Part shown: positions 8,145 through 17,116 of the stretch, piece after piece
How positions within the stretch are numbered: position 1 is the stretch's first letter
How the letters are laid out: each line of letters begins with the position of its first letter
Source: Methanothermococcus sp. SCGC AD-155-M21
GTDB taxonomy: Archaea; AGJL01; Methanococci; Methanococcales; Methanococcaceae
Direction: 5' to 3'
Assembly: GCA_019561565.1 (NCBI GenBank)
Contig: JAHEPY010000038.1
Coordinates: 1 to 59,865 of the forward strand
Length of the DNA stretch: 59,865 nucleotides
Position numbers and translations under genes: made by a program
The notes under the pieces: model-generated
Database searches by the model: none
What the model saw: the letters and a program-made list of their open reading frames with translations, nothing else
Told to the model about the DNA's origin: nothing

Positions 8145-8861
8145 CTATTTCCTAATAGCCACAGCACCAATATATACTCCAAAATTCTTTAAAAAGGTTT
8201 TGTATATTATTCTATCCAATGGAGAATTTGTGATATTGGTTCCAAAGGTATATTTTATATAAAAATTATATTTTTTTAATATATTTTCAATATCCTTTAT
8301 ACTGTAAAATTTTGTATTTACCCTTATTTTCTTTCCATCAATATACTTTACAATATCTCCTTTCTTATGTTTAATGGCTCTTTTGGTTTTAATTAATCCT
8401 CTTTTTTTTAGGGATCCAATTATCCAACCTAAGTTATAAACATTTGCAATGGAAAATATAAATACTCCATTTTTTGTTAATACTCTCCTTACCTCCTTAA
8501 ATACCCTATTTATCTGCACATGGTTTAAGGCTCCGAAAAGGGATATTACACAATTAAAGGATTTATTTTTAAAGGGAAGATATTCAGCATTCCCTACAAA
8601 AAGGAATTTTCCAGTTTTATTTTTGGCCTTCTTGGCCATCTCCAAGGATATATCAAGACCCAATATATTATAGTTCCTTAAATAATTTAATTGCTCTCCT
8701 GTTCCACATCCTATATCCAAAATTAAATAATTTTTTTTAACCTCATTATTCAATATTTCCTGCTCTATTATTCTCATATACTCTATATCCTTGTTTTTAT
8801 TTTTATATATTTTATCATAATCCTTGGCTAAGGTGTTGTAGTATTCCATTAATTTTTTCAT
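8145..8861 (-). CDS. Class I SAM-dependent methyltransferase, substrate unknown
   Basis: A 238-residue protein with the SAM-binding motif LDIGCGTGEQ at residues 48-57, an acidic LGLDIS strand end after it (ribose contacts), GNAEYLPFKNKSFN as motif II/III and a VRRVLTKNGVFIF post-motif. This is the UbiE/Methyltransf_11 pattern. The C-terminal 80 residues are basic and Lys/Ile/Tyr-rich, and the protein ends in VAIRK. Nothing in the neighbourhood (ilvE on one side, divergent cbiMNQ on the other) reveals the substrate; a small molecule or RNA are both possible. Confidence 0.85.
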   Translation of the reverse strand: MKKLMEYYNTLAKDYDKIYKNKNKDIEYMRIIEQEILNNEVKKNYLILDIGCGTGEQLNYLRNYNILGLDISLEMAKKAKNKTGKFLFVGNAEYLPFKNKSFNCVISLFGALNHVQINRVFKEVRRVLTKNGVFIFSIANVYNLGWIIGSLKKRGLIKTKRAIKHKKGDIVKYIDGKKIRVNTKFYSIKDIENILKKYNFYIKYTFGTNITNSPLDRIIYKTFLKNFGVYIGAVAIRK

Positions 8862-9034
8862 AATTTCCCAATAATAATAAATAACTCATTATAAATAACC
8901 TAATATAAATAATGTAATATATTTAAATAAACTTTATTTTAATAAAAGTAAAATAAAATTAAATAGAAAAATATATATATTATGAAATTTAAAGGAAAAT
9001 TTATTATTTTACATATATCTTTAATTAAAAATAC

Positions 9035-9060
9035 CTACTAAACTATATCTACTAAACTAT
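9035..9060. repeat. Direct repeat upstream of cbiM
   Basis: CTACTAAACTAT occurs at 9035-9046 and again at 9049-9060, spaced 14 bp apart, just before the cbiM ribosome site. It may be chance in A/T-rich DNA or a binding site for a metal-responsive regulator. Confidence 0.35.
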
Positions 9061-9088
9061 AAACTAAATAAATCTATTAGGTGATATC

Positions 9089-9796
9089 TTGCACGTAATG
9101 GAAGGATTTCTACCACCCATGTGGAGTGCCATCTGGTATGTCCTATCGGGTATAGTAGTAATCTACGGAGTTATACAGTTAAATAAAATAACAAAGGAGC
9201 AGCCAGAGGTAAAACCATTGTTAGCCGTTGCAGGGGCATTTATGTTTATATTGAGTTCCCTTAAATTGCCCTCAGTTACAGGAAGTTGTTCCCACCCATG
9301 TGGTAATGGATTAGGTGCAGTACTCTTTGGAGTTCCAATTACTGCAGTTTTAGCCACCATAGTATTACTCTTCCAAGCCCTACTCTTAGCCCATGGTGGT
9401 CTAACCACCTTAGGTGCAAATATATTCTCCATGGGTATTATGGGTCCCCTTGCAGGAGTAATTGTATGGAAAATCCTAAAGGGAAAAATAAACTCTACAT
9501 GGGCAGTTATGTTGGCAGCCATTGCTGCAGATTGGATTACTTATGTTACCACCTCAATACAAATTACATTGGCATTTCCAGGAAATGACCCAATGACTAC
9601 ATTGACAACGTTCTTAGGTATTTTTGCTATTACTCAGTTACCTCTTGCAATTGCAGAGGGTTTATTGACGGCATTACTATGGGATAAGATAAAGGAATTA
9701 AGGCCAGATATACTTTTAAAGTTAGGACTTATTGATGAAAGTGAAGTTCCAAACTATACTTCTTCATTAAATACTACTAATGGAGGTGCTGAATAA
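9089..9796 (+). CDS. cbiM: Cobalt ECF transporter membrane subunit CbiM
   Basis: A 235-residue integral membrane S-component that captures Co(II) for corrinoid synthesis (or Ni(II) in relatives). The start is a TTG, chosen because it gives the invariant N-terminus MHVMEGFLPP, where the amino terminus and His2 bind the metal, and because GGTGAT precedes it. A later ATG would remove His2. Further marks are SSLKLPSVTGSCSHPCGNGL and LLLAHGGLTTLGANIFSMG, with about six to seven hydrophobic segments. cbiN begins on the very next base after the stop. Corrinoids are needed here for the methyl-H4MPT:CoM methyltransferase, and CbiG is encoded at the far end of the window. Confidence 0.95.
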   Translation: MHVMEGFLPPMWSAIWYVLSGIVVIYGVIQLNKITKEQPEVKPLLAVAGAFMFILSSLKLPSVTGSCSHPCGNGLGAVLFGVPITAVLATIVLLFQALLLAHGGLTTLGANIFSMGIMGPLAGVIVWKILKGKINSTWAVMLAAIAADWITYVTTSIQITLAFPGNDPMTTLTTFLGIFAITQLPLAIAEGLLTALLWDKIKELRPDILLKLGLIDESEVPNYTSSLNTTNGGAE

Positions 9797-10093
9797 ATGG
9801 AAACAAAGCATATTATTATGATCTTAGGGATTGTATTATTAACCATTGCTCCACTTGTAATGCACTATGGTAAAGGGGAAGATGATGGATACTTTGGAGG
9901 AGCAGATGGTGCAGCAGAAGAGGCCATAGTGGAAAAGAACCCAGACTATGAACCTTGGTTTAGTCCAATATGGGAACCTCCAAGTGGAGAAATTGAATCC
10001 CTTCTCTTTGTATTACAGGCTGCAATAGGTGCCATAATCATAGGGTACTTCATAGGCTATTATACTGGTAAAAGGGAATTAACATCCCACTAA
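9797..10093 (+). CDS. cbiN: Cobalt transporter accessory subunit CbiN
   Basis: A 98-residue protein with two membrane helices (residues about 6-23 and 70-90) and an extracytoplasmic loop rich in Asp/Glu/Gly (YFGGADGAAEEAI) ending in YEPWFSPIWEPPSGEIE, the typical CbiN pattern. CbiN helps load Co(II) into CbiM. Its ATG directly abuts the cbiM stop codon, so translation is probably coupled. Confidence 0.93.
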   Translation: METKHIIMILGIVLLTIAPLVMHYGKGEDDGYFGGADGAAEEAIVEKNPDYEPWFSPIWEPPSGEIESLLFVLQAAIGAIIIGYFIGYYTGKRELTSH

Positions 10094-10213
10094 TTATTTT
10101 TTATTTTTAATAGATATTTTTTAATTATATTGTATTTTACTTTATTTTTTTATTTTAATTTTTTTATAGTTTTTAATTATTTAATTTTTTAAAAATTATT
10201 TTAAGGTGAATTT

Positions 10214-11002
10214 ATGTTACAGAATACCATAGACAATATAGCCCATAATAATATTTTACGCCATGTTAATCCAAAATTAAAGGTAATATTTGCAATATCT
10301 TTATTATTAATCTGTGTCTTTTCTAACTCCATAATTGTACCTTTAATTATAGCCCCAATAATGATATCTTTAACAATTTTCAAGGCAAAGGTTCCCTTAA
10401 AAATATATTTACCTCTTATAGGAACTCCTGTGGGATTTGGCATACTTACTATAGTACTTATGGCCATTATATACTCTGGAGTTGGGGATAAACTATTCTC
10501 TATAGGTATTTTTGGTTATAATATTTCCTTCCATGAATATGGAGTAAATATGGGACTGTTAGTATTTAGTAGAATGTTAGGAGGGGTTGCATCTACATTG
10601 TTTTTAGTATTAACCACTCCAATGACTGAACTTTTCTATGTTTTAAAGGAGTTAAGGGTTCCCTCATCCATATTGGATATTGCAATGATGATGTACAGAT
10701 ATATATTTGTACTACTTGATGAAGCCATTAGAATAGAAAATGCCCAAAAAACTAGATTAGGATATAAGGATTTAAAAACAACATATAAATCCCTGGGAAT
10801 TTTAGCAGCCAATTTATTTATAACCTCCTGGGATAGGGGAGAGAGATTATTTACCACTATGAACTCCCGGGGATATACTGGCAATCTAAAACTACTTTCT
10901 AAAATAGAATCTCCAAATATTAAATATATTTTATTAATAATTGTATTTGATATACTTTTAATAATATTACTTTATTTAACAAAGGATTTTAAGGTATTTT
11001 GA
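10214..11002 (+). CDS. cbiQ: Cobalt ECF transporter transmembrane coupling subunit CbiQ
   Basis: A 262-residue membrane protein, the T-component that links the ATPase to CbiM. About five to six hydrophobic helices are seen. The cytoplasmic helices carry the family's Ala-Arg-Gly type motifs, seen here as ARG-like segments FTTMNSRGYTG and ENAQKTRLGY. The start ATG follows AAGGTGAAT, 120 bp after cbiN. A cbiO ATPase would usually follow, but the next gene is a broken convergent gene, so the ATPase must be encoded elsewhere. Confidence 0.93.
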   Translation: MLQNTIDNIAHNNILRHVNPKLKVIFAISLLLICVFSNSIIVPLIIAPIMISLTIFKAKVPLKIYLPLIGTPVGFGILTIVLMAIIYSGVGDKLFSIGIFGYNISFHEYGVNMGLLVFSRMLGGVASTLFLVLTTPMTELFYVLKELRVPSSILDIAMMMYRYIFVLLDEAIRIENAQKTRLGYKDLKTTYKSLGILAANLFITSWDRGERLFTTMNSRGYTGNLKLLSKIESPNIKYILLIIVFDILLIILLYLTKDFKVF

Positions 11003-11038
11003 TAAATATATAAAAATAACATAATACAATACCCTCCC

Positions 11039-11516
11039 CTATACAAACAACCTTCTAACCTCATGCACAGCATCCTTTTTTGCCAAAATAATAATTCTAT
11101 TATTTGGCTTTAAAATTGTTTCTCCATCAGGTATTGTTAATTCATTGTCCTCATAAACTGCAATTATTAAATAATCCTTTTGCCTGCCTAATTCCTACTA
11201 TTTTACCCTCATTATTTAAAACAGGTATGCTCATAACCTTATATTTAACAAACTTTAAAACTACCTCCCTGGCAGGATCATTCTCATATACTACAACTAT
11301 ATCCTCAAGAGGATGCATAATTTTTGATACTGGAATGGATCTATCTTCAACAACTGCCAAATCAATTGCCATTACCCATCCTATTAATTTATCCTCCTCA
11401 TCCAAAACTGGAGCAGTGTATCTCTTTTTTTTATACATTAAATCAATGGTTTTTTTAACAGAGTAATCCTTATATAATTTTAAAAATTGAATATCCATTA
11501 AATCCTTTACTCTCAT
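11039..11516 (-). pseudogene. Broken CBS-pair / RCK_C (TrkA-C) protein
   Basis: The intact frame (11151-11516, 121 residues) begins MRVKDLMDIQF and holds two CBS motifs, the second starting near SKIMHPLEDIVVV. It loses the family sequence after NNEGKIVGI and stops. In the next frame, from about 11200 to 11039, the DNA reads GRQKDYLIIAVYEDNE... PDGETILKPNNRIIILAKK, a clear RCK_C ligand-binding domain lacking its first strand. So the end of CBS2 and the start of RCK_C are missing and the frame is shifted, as after a deletion. It lies behind the eha polyferredoxins on the same strand and could once have been a nucleotide-sensing regulator. Confidence 0.7.
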
Positions 11517-11545
11517 AAAATCCCCCTCTTTAAAATTTATTATTT

Positions 11546-12304
11546 TTATTTATTTTTTTTCTTAATTTTAATTGCATGAACTGGACAAACCTTTTTACAT
11601 CTTCCACAGAATATGCAGGATTCCTTATCTATTTCCACACCTATATCTATTTCTTTTATAATATCAATGGGACATTCAGAGATACATACAAGACACTTTA
11701 CACATTTATCATTATCCACGGTAATCTCTTTATTAAAGGGAACCTCTCCCAATTCATTTTCAACCTTTATGGCCTTTCTTGGGCATACCCTTTCACAGGC
11801 CCTACATCCAACACAGAGATTTAAATCCACATTAAAGGTTTTTCTTCTTTCTACAGTTATTGCACCAGTTGGACAAAATCTTCCACATACTCCACATTTT
11901 ACACATTTTTCCAAATCTATATTATAATTTTTTAATCTAACAGTTCTATGATCCACTTCAACTTCTCCTAATTGATAGATTATTTCCTTTCCTTCAATAG
12001 AAACTTTGCCCTTCAAAACAATTATAGCATCCACAGGACAGGTTTTAGCACATATCTCACAATTTACACACTTATCAGGAATTATCTCAGCAGGATTTCT
12101 CATAGTGGGCTTTGATATGGCATCCACTGGACATTCATCATAGCACAATCCACATCTTATACACTTCTTTGGAGTTACATAGATGTATTTTTCAGATGTT
12201 TTATTTATGTCCTTTATTATATTATGTACTTCCTCACTTTCAAGGGATAACTCCTGAGAAATACTGGATAAAATATCCTTAATAGGTTTTTTTATAGTAA
12301 TCAT
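11546..12304 (-). CDS. Polyferredoxin with six [4Fe-4S] motifs, Eha operon
   Basis: A 252-residue iron-sulphur protein with six CxxCxxCxxxCP motifs (CIRCGLCYDECP, CVNCEICAKTCP, CVKCGVCGRFCP, CVGCRACERVCP, CVKCLVCISECP, CIFCGRCKKVCP). It would wire electrons between the Eha hydrogenase and soluble ferredoxin-dependent enzymes. An in-frame TTG lies four codons upstream, but the ATG at 12304 is preferred because GGTGGT sits just before it. Six clusters match EhaP of Methanothermobacter as I recall, although its position is third after ehaO, so I give no symbol. It ends 30 bp before the broken CBS gene. Confidence 0.88.
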   Translation of the reverse strand: MITIKKPIKDILSSISQELSLESEEVHNIIKDINKTSEKYIYVTPKKCIRCGLCYDECPVDAISKPTMRNPAEIIPDKCVNCEICAKTCPVDAIIVLKGKVSIEGKEIIYQLGEVEVDHRTVRLKNYNIDLEKCVKCGVCGRFCPTGAITVERRKTFNVDLNLCVGCRACERVCPRKAIKVENELGEVPFNKEITVDNDKCVKCLVCISECPIDIIKEIDIGVEIDKESCIFCGRCKKVCPVHAIKIKKKNK

Positions 12305-12327
12305 AAAAACCACCAAAAATTAAATAA

Positions 12328-12846
12328 TTATTTAATAGGTCCCTTAAAATCTATGGCATTTGATGGGCAGAGGTATCCACAATACCCACATAAAGTACAT
12401 TTTTTCATATCAAATTTAATTTTACCCTCAGATTCATATATTGCCCCAAATGGACAGTTCTTTTTACATACAAGGCACATTATACATTTTTTGTTATTGT
12501 ATATTAATTCCTCATTTTTACCATGACTATTAACTATTAGGTAGTTTTTTACTATCCTTCCTGTAAGATATTTAATAGATATGACCTCAACAGGACAGGC
12601 CTCTAGGCAGGAGAAGCAATAGACACATTTTTCATGGTTTATCTTTGGAGAGGATGGGATATTGGAGGATATAATTTTTAAGGGACAAACTTCCACACAT
12701 ATATTGCAAGTTATACATTTTTTAGCATCTATTTCTATTCTTTTTTTGATAATTTTTTCATCCAAGGTTAAATCTATACTATTTAAATCCTTATCATTAA
12801 AGTGCTCCTTTATGATTTCCTTAGTTGATATTATTTCCAAAGGCAT
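12328..12846 (-). CDS. Polyferredoxin with four [4Fe-4S] motifs, Eha operon
   Basis: A 172-residue protein with four cluster motifs: CITCNICVEVCP, CVYCFSCLEACP, CIMCLVCKKNCP and CTLCGYCGYLCP. The first 35 residues are free of cysteines. It lies between two other polyferredoxins in the same operon, so it most likely forms part of the electron-transfer wire of the hydrogenase. The start ATG follows AGGATGA. Confidence 0.88.
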   Translation of the reverse strand: MPLEIISTKEIIKEHFNDKDLNSIDLTLDEKIIKKRIEIDAKKCITCNICVEVCPLKIISSNIPSSPKINHEKCVYCFSCLEACPVEVISIKYLTGRIVKNYLIVNSHGKNEELIYNNKKCIMCLVCKKNCPFGAIYESEGKIKFDMKKCTLCGYCGYLCPSNAIDFKGPIK

Positions 12847-12955
12847 AGGATCATCCTTTTTTGTTTTTTGGGATAATATATATTTATTTTTTATTTGATC
12901 AATTTTTTTATTTTATTTTATTTTTTAAATTTTATTAATTTTTTATTTTTATTCT

Positions 12956-14140
12956 TTATTTATTATTAATTTTTATTTTATTTTTTAACAATTCCTCAAC
13001 TTTATTCTCACTGAATTTTAATAAATCACTTTTTGAAAGAACATATTTCTTGGAAAACTCATCCAAATCCTCCTTAATCATGGATAGGAATTTATCTTTT
13101 GCCCTTCTTATATTGTATATTCTTAAGGTATCTTCGTTATCTGTTAGACCTATGGCCTCAACAGGACATTCCCTAAAGCATAACCCACATCTAACACACT
13201 TATCTGGGTTTATATAGGGCAATCTAGTTTCACGGGATATGGATATGGCATCTTCAACATTACAGGATTTATAACATATTCTACAACCAATACACTTGTC
13301 TTCGTAGATAATATAGCATTTATCCTTTATTTTAGAGATCTTTGGAACCCCTCCTATTCTCATAGATCCTGTTGGACAAACCTCTATACAATCTCCACAT
13401 TGAATACACTCCACTACCCTATGATTATTTAAATCAATACTTCCAGGACATACATCAACACAATTTTCACAGGTAATGCATAAACTCTTTACTATCCTTG
13501 GAATCTCAGGAATCTTATTTTCAACGCTGTCGCCATTTTCCCCTTCCTTTATCATTCTATTGAATTTTAATTTATAGCACAATCTAATTTTGGATTTCAA
13601 TAGGGCCTCATCATAGGTTTTTATTGCATCCTCTACAGGACAGGCCTCTATACATTTTTTGCATCCAATACAACCATTTGTATCAATAACATGGGTAATA
13701 CCATTATATTCTATTACATCAACTGGACATGCCAATTTACAGGAACCACAATTTACACACAACTCCTCATCAATTATTAAGTTAGTATATTTGGGAACAT
13801 TCCAAGGTAAACTTCCAGTTTCTTCAATTAGGTTACCTATGTTTAATACCTTAGTAGGACAGGATTCCACACAATTTCCACAACTTATACAGGCCCCTGT
13901 ATCTATCTTAGGTATTTTTTTATCGTAATCATCATAATAAACCATCTCTATGGCAAATGGAGGGCAGGAGCCTTCACATGCCCCACAACTTATACATTTT
14001 TCAGGATAAACTACAGTAGGAGGTACCTTCCTATATCTCTTTGGAGGTAGAGTATATTCCTTATCTGTTTTAGCATTTAAAAATTTTTTAATAAATTTCT
14101 TCTTTGTAAGTTCATATAAATACCATATTGCTGAGGCCAT
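12956..14140 (-). CDS. Polyferredoxin with eight [4Fe-4S] motifs, Eha operon
   Basis: A 394-residue protein directly downstream of the large hydrogenase subunit. Eight cysteine motifs are seen: CISCGACEGSCP, CISCGNCVESCP, CVNCGSCKLACP, CIGCKKCIEACP, CITCENCVDVCP, CIQCGDCIEVCP, CIGCRICYKSCN and CVRCGLCFRECP. The seventh has Asn where Pro is usual. The N-terminal 38 residues and the C-terminal 60 lack cysteines and are basic, possibly docking surfaces. Together the three polyferredoxins could carry 18 clusters. By position it would be ehaP, but cluster number differs from the Methanothermobacter protein. Confidence 0.88.
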   Translation of the reverse strand: MASAIWYLYELTKKKFIKKFLNAKTDKEYTLPPKRYRKVPPTVVYPEKCISCGACEGSCPPFAIEMVYYDDYDKKIPKIDTGACISCGNCVESCPTKVLNIGNLIEETGSLPWNVPKYTNLIIDEELCVNCGSCKLACPVDVIEYNGITHVIDTNGCIGCKKCIEACPVEDAIKTYDEALLKSKIRLCYKLKFNRMIKEGENGDSVENKIPEIPRIVKSLCITCENCVDVCPGSIDLNNHRVVECIQCGDCIEVCPTGSMRIGGVPKISKIKDKCYIIYEDKCIGCRICYKSCNVEDAISISRETRLPYINPDKCVRCGLCFRECPVEAIGLTDNEDTLRIYNIRRAKDKFLSMIKEDLDEFSKKYVLSKSDLLKFSENKVEELLKNKIKINNK

Positions 14141-14278
14141 ACTCCCACATCCTAATTTTAACCCTTTAACTAATATAATATAATTATTAAAATTATAATT
14201 TTATTATTTTATTTTCTTTAATTTTATATTTAATTCATTAATTTTATTTCTTCAATAACCCTTAATTACATAACCACT

Positions 14279-15409
14279 TTATTTAAAGGAATAGAACTCA
14301 GTTTTTCCAGTTTTTTTATCTACTAACACTATGGTTCTTTCAGTACAGGATACACAGGGATCTATTGAGATATAGGTTGTAACAGCATCTGAAACTGTAG
14401 GGCATGTTTTCAACATGTATTTATAGGCTTCAAGATTCATAACTGAGGGACTTCTAATTATTATCCTTTTAATTATCCCCCCATCTGTTAAGGATATTTT
14501 ATAGGTAACTTCCCCCCTATGGGCTTCATTTTTCCATTCCCCAGATCCTCCCTTTATATGGGCCTTATTCCTCACTACCCCCGTACTTTCCTGATAAAGT
14601 TCAAGTATTTTCTCTATTAAATCAATACTTGCAAATATCTCCTTTATCCTAACCAATGTCCTGGCTGAGTTATCCCCCTCTTCAGCCCATACAGGTTTAA
14701 ATTTAAGTTCCTTATAGGTAGGATGTCTCAATCTCCAATCACTTTCAGGCAATGCAGAGGCTCTGGCTATAGGCCCAACAGCCCTTGTTTTCATTACTTC
14801 TTTGTATCCGATAACACCAACGCCCCTACCCCTCAAATTTATCAAAGGGCCAGTATTATATATCTCTAATATATTTTTCATATCATTTCTAAGTTCTTCC
14901 AATTTTTTATATATTTTGTCAATCATCTCCTTATTTATGTCCTGTCTAACTCCCCCAACTACATTAAACCCCATATTGATTCTATTTCCAGTTATAGTCT
15001 CCAATAAATCCATTACATGTTCCCTGGTATTTAGACACCATATTCCAAATGTTTCATGTTCAATGGCCAATCCATAAACTGAAATGGCTATTAAATGGCT
15101 ATGGATTCTTTCAAGTTCTGTGGTAAGGACTCTTAAATACCTTGCTTTATCTGGAACTTCAATGTTGGATATATGTTCAATACACTCTGCAAAGGTCCAG
15201 GTATGGATATAGGAGCAAATACCACATACCCTTTCAGCAAGATGTATTCCTTTTAAATAATGTTTTCCTTCCATAATTTTTTCAATACCTCTATGGACAT
15301 ATCCCATTTCAATTTCTGCCCCTAATACAGTTTCCCCTTCAACTATAAGTTTTATACGTATGGGCTCTTTAAATATTGGATTTATTGGTCCTATGGGAAC
15401 TACGTTCAT
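14279..15409 (-). CDS. ehaO: Eha [NiFe] hydrogenase large subunit
   Basis: A 376-residue catalytic subunit that holds the NiFe centre. The four cysteine ligands are in RVCGIC (Cys62, Cys65) and DPCVSC (Cys352, Cys355), the pattern of energy-converting (group 4) hydrogenases, which lack the cleaved C-terminal extension. NuoD-like features such as [17 protein letters not shown] and GGVRQDI are present. Eha couples ion flux to ferredoxin reduction with H2, replenishing intermediates of CO2 reduction in hydrogenotrophic methanogens (established for Methanococcus). The start ATG follows GTGATATT. It sits between ehaN and the polyferredoxins. Confidence 0.95.
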   Translation of the reverse strand: MNVVPIGPINPIFKEPIRIKLIVEGETVLGAEIEMGYVHRGIEKIMEGKHYLKGIHLAERVCGICSYIHTWTFAECIEHISNIEVPDKARYLRVLTTELERIHSHLIAISVYGLAIEHETFGIWCLNTREHVMDLLETITGNRINMGFNVVGGVRQDINKEMIDKIYKKLEELRNDMKNILEIYNTGPLINLRGRGVGVIGYKEVMKTRAVGPIARASALPESDWRLRHPTYKELKFKPVWAEEGDNSARTLVRIKEIFASIDLIEKILELYQESTGVVRNKAHIKGGSGEWKNEAHRGEVTYKISLTDGGIIKRIIIRSPSVMNLEAYKYMLKTCPTVSDAVTTYISIDPCVSCTERTIVLVDKKTGKTEFYSFK

Positions 15410-15536
15410 AATATCACGTTTTTAAGGGTTTTTCTGGTTTTTAAAATATATTTTAATTAATTTATAATTTATAATTTATTAATTTTAATTAATTTATTAA
15501 ATTTTATTTATTTTAGTTTAATTAATAGTATCCATC

Positions 15537-15989
15537 TCAATTTTCACTTGCTACTTTTTTAAGATGCTCTTCTCTCTTGGATAGTGCAATAGGTGCTACC
15601 TTTAATATGGCTTGGATTATTTCAGAGGGTCTTGGAGGACAACCTGGTATTGTTGCATCCACTGGGATTATTTTATCCACTGGACCACATACATTACCCT
15701 CTTTGAATATGCCACAACTTAAGGCACAGGCTCCTATGGCCACTACAATCTTTGGCTCAGGAGTTTTTTCATATAACTCCTTTAATCTATTTTTCCAGGG
15801 CAATGTAACAGGTCCAGAAACTATTAATACATCAGCCTCCCTTGGGTTGTTATGGACATATATTCCATACTGCTCAATATCGTACCTTGAAGCAAGAAGG
15901 GACACCAATTCTATATCGCATCCATTGCATCCTCCAGTATTTACAATACAAACATTTATTGATCTTTTCCTAAAAAACTCCTTAATCAT
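15537..15989 (-). CDS. ehaN: Eha hydrogenase small subunit (NuoB-like)
   Basis: A 150-residue protein binding the proximal [4Fe-4S] cluster. Ligands are Cys21 and Cys24 (GGCNGCDIE), Cys88 (IGACALSC) and Cys117 (PGCPPRP), as in NuoB and other group 4 hydrogenase small subunits. Extra cysteines at 92 and 101 are not standard ligands. The start ATG follows GGAGG. It ends 127 bp before ehaO, a larger gap than elsewhere in the operon. Confidence 0.95.
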   Translation of the reverse strand: MIKEFFRKRSINVCIVNTGGCNGCDIELVSLLASRYDIEQYGIYVHNNPREADVLIVSGPVTLPWKNRLKELYEKTPEPKIVVAIGACALSCGIFKEGNVCGPVDKIIPVDATIPGCPPRPSEIIQAILKVAPIALSKREEHLKKVASEN

Positions 15990-16003
15990 TTTTTTCCTCC
16001 AAA

Positions 16004-16414
16004 CTACTTTAAAAGTTCAGTAAGTAATAATCTCCCCTTTTCCAAGGCTTTCTTATAGGGTACGCCATGCATTAAAGTGTCTTCAACTACCTTTTTCCTT
16101 ATAATATCGGCCTCTTTTTTTGATATTAGCCCATAAAAATCAGATATCCAGCATAAACCCAAATCCACATCTACCCTTCTTCCTAAACAAGCCATTTTAG
16201 CCTGTTCTGCAAAGGCATGGGATTCATAAAGTGCAGCACCATCGTATTTCTTTACAAATATATCAACAACTTCCTCCAAGGGCAATTTTAGGGCTTTTGC
16301 AATTGGGACAATAACTTCCTCCATTATATATCTGTTATTCTTAATTATATTGTATTTCTGCTCCAAAGAGCCACTACATTGGGTTTTATCTATTTCTGAT
16401 ATATTTAATTTCAT
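16004..16414 (-). CDS. ehaM: Eha hydrogenase subunit EhaM (DUF1959)
   Basis: A 136-residue soluble subunit starting [14 protein letters not shown] choose the ATG at 16414 because it overlaps the ehaL stop as ATGA and has GGGGGA just upstream; an in-frame TTG four codons earlier lacks a site. No cluster motif is visible. The family occurs only beside eha genes and its role is not known. Confidence 0.85.
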   Translation of the reverse strand: MKLNISEIDKTQCSGSLEQKYNIIKNNRYIMEEVIVPIAKALKLPLEEVVDIFVKKYDGAALYESHAFAEQAKMACLGRRVDVDLGLCWISDFYGLISKKEADIIRKKVVEDTLMHGVPYKKALEKGRLLLTELLK

Positions 16415-16728
16415 AATATCCCCCAAATTTTAATTAAATAGCCAATTGTAGCAATAATTATCCCAATAATTAGTTCTATGTTGCCATATCCTGGTCTCAT
16501 ACCAAAGGGTATGCCCAATAAAAGACAGGCTATTGGATAATTTAGAGTATAGGGTAAATTCACTAAGAACAACAATCCCCCAAATATGGAGCATATTAAT
16601 GCCAATTTATCTATACTTCCCTCGACATAGGGCTGAATATACCTATTATAACTATAGGATAACCCTAAAAATCCCCCTATTACAAGGGATATTACACAGT
16701 ACAGCATGCTATAGGGTACCTCATTCAT
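16411..16728 (-). CDS. ehaL: Eha hydrogenase membrane subunit EhaL
   Basis: A 105-residue hydrophobic protein with about three membrane helices and a MNEVPYSMLYC start preceded by GGTGAT. Assignment rests on operon order between ehaK and ehaM. Its stop overlaps the start of ehaM by four bases, indicating coupled translation. Confidence 0.8.
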   Translation of the reverse strand: MNEVPYSMLYCVISLVIGGFLGLSYSYNRYIQPYVEGSIDKLALICSIFGGLLFLVNLPYTLNYPIACLLLGIPFGMRPGYGNIELIIGIIIATIGYLIKIWGIL

Positions 16729-16775
16729 AAAATCACCAAATTCTCTTTTATTTAAAGTAAATGAACCATATAGAT

Positions 16776-17066
16776 TTACATAAACACCCCTGTTGCATAA
16801 ATGGTATATCCTAAGTACAACATCCCAATAAAAACCAAAATCATAAAAAATAACTCTAAATTTTCCATGATTTTTGCCATATATTTTGGATACTGCCTAA
16901 TTATAATTAAAGTAAATAGAGCCCCTAAGAAAATTACTAAGGCATAGATTACATTTAAACTCCCTTGCAAGTGATATATTAGACCTATAACTCCCAACAT
17001 AAAAATGATGGAAATTATTGAGAAATCCAAGTATTTTTTCATAACTTTGTTATTATGGGATTTCAT
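16776..17066 (-). CDS. ehaK: Eha hydrogenase membrane subunit EhaK
   Basis: A 96-residue protein with three hydrophobic helices after a short basic N-terminus (MKSHNNKVMKKYLDF). The start ATG follows GGTGATATT. Identity is by operon position; small membrane subunits of this kind have no motif that I can name. Confidence 0.8.
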   Translation of the reverse strand: MKSHNNKVMKKYLDFSIISIIFMLGVIGLIYHLQGSLNVIYALVIFLGALFTLIIIRQYPKYMAKIMENLELFFMILVFIGMLYLGYTIYATGVFM

Positions 17067-17116
17067 AATATCACCAAATAATTAAAATAATTAATTTTAC
17101 CTATTTTTCATTATAA

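Noticed and set aside
8862-9088. Cobalamin riboswitch upstream of cbiM
   Set aside because: No B12-box or conserved stem seen, and such riboswitches are not typical of these archaea.
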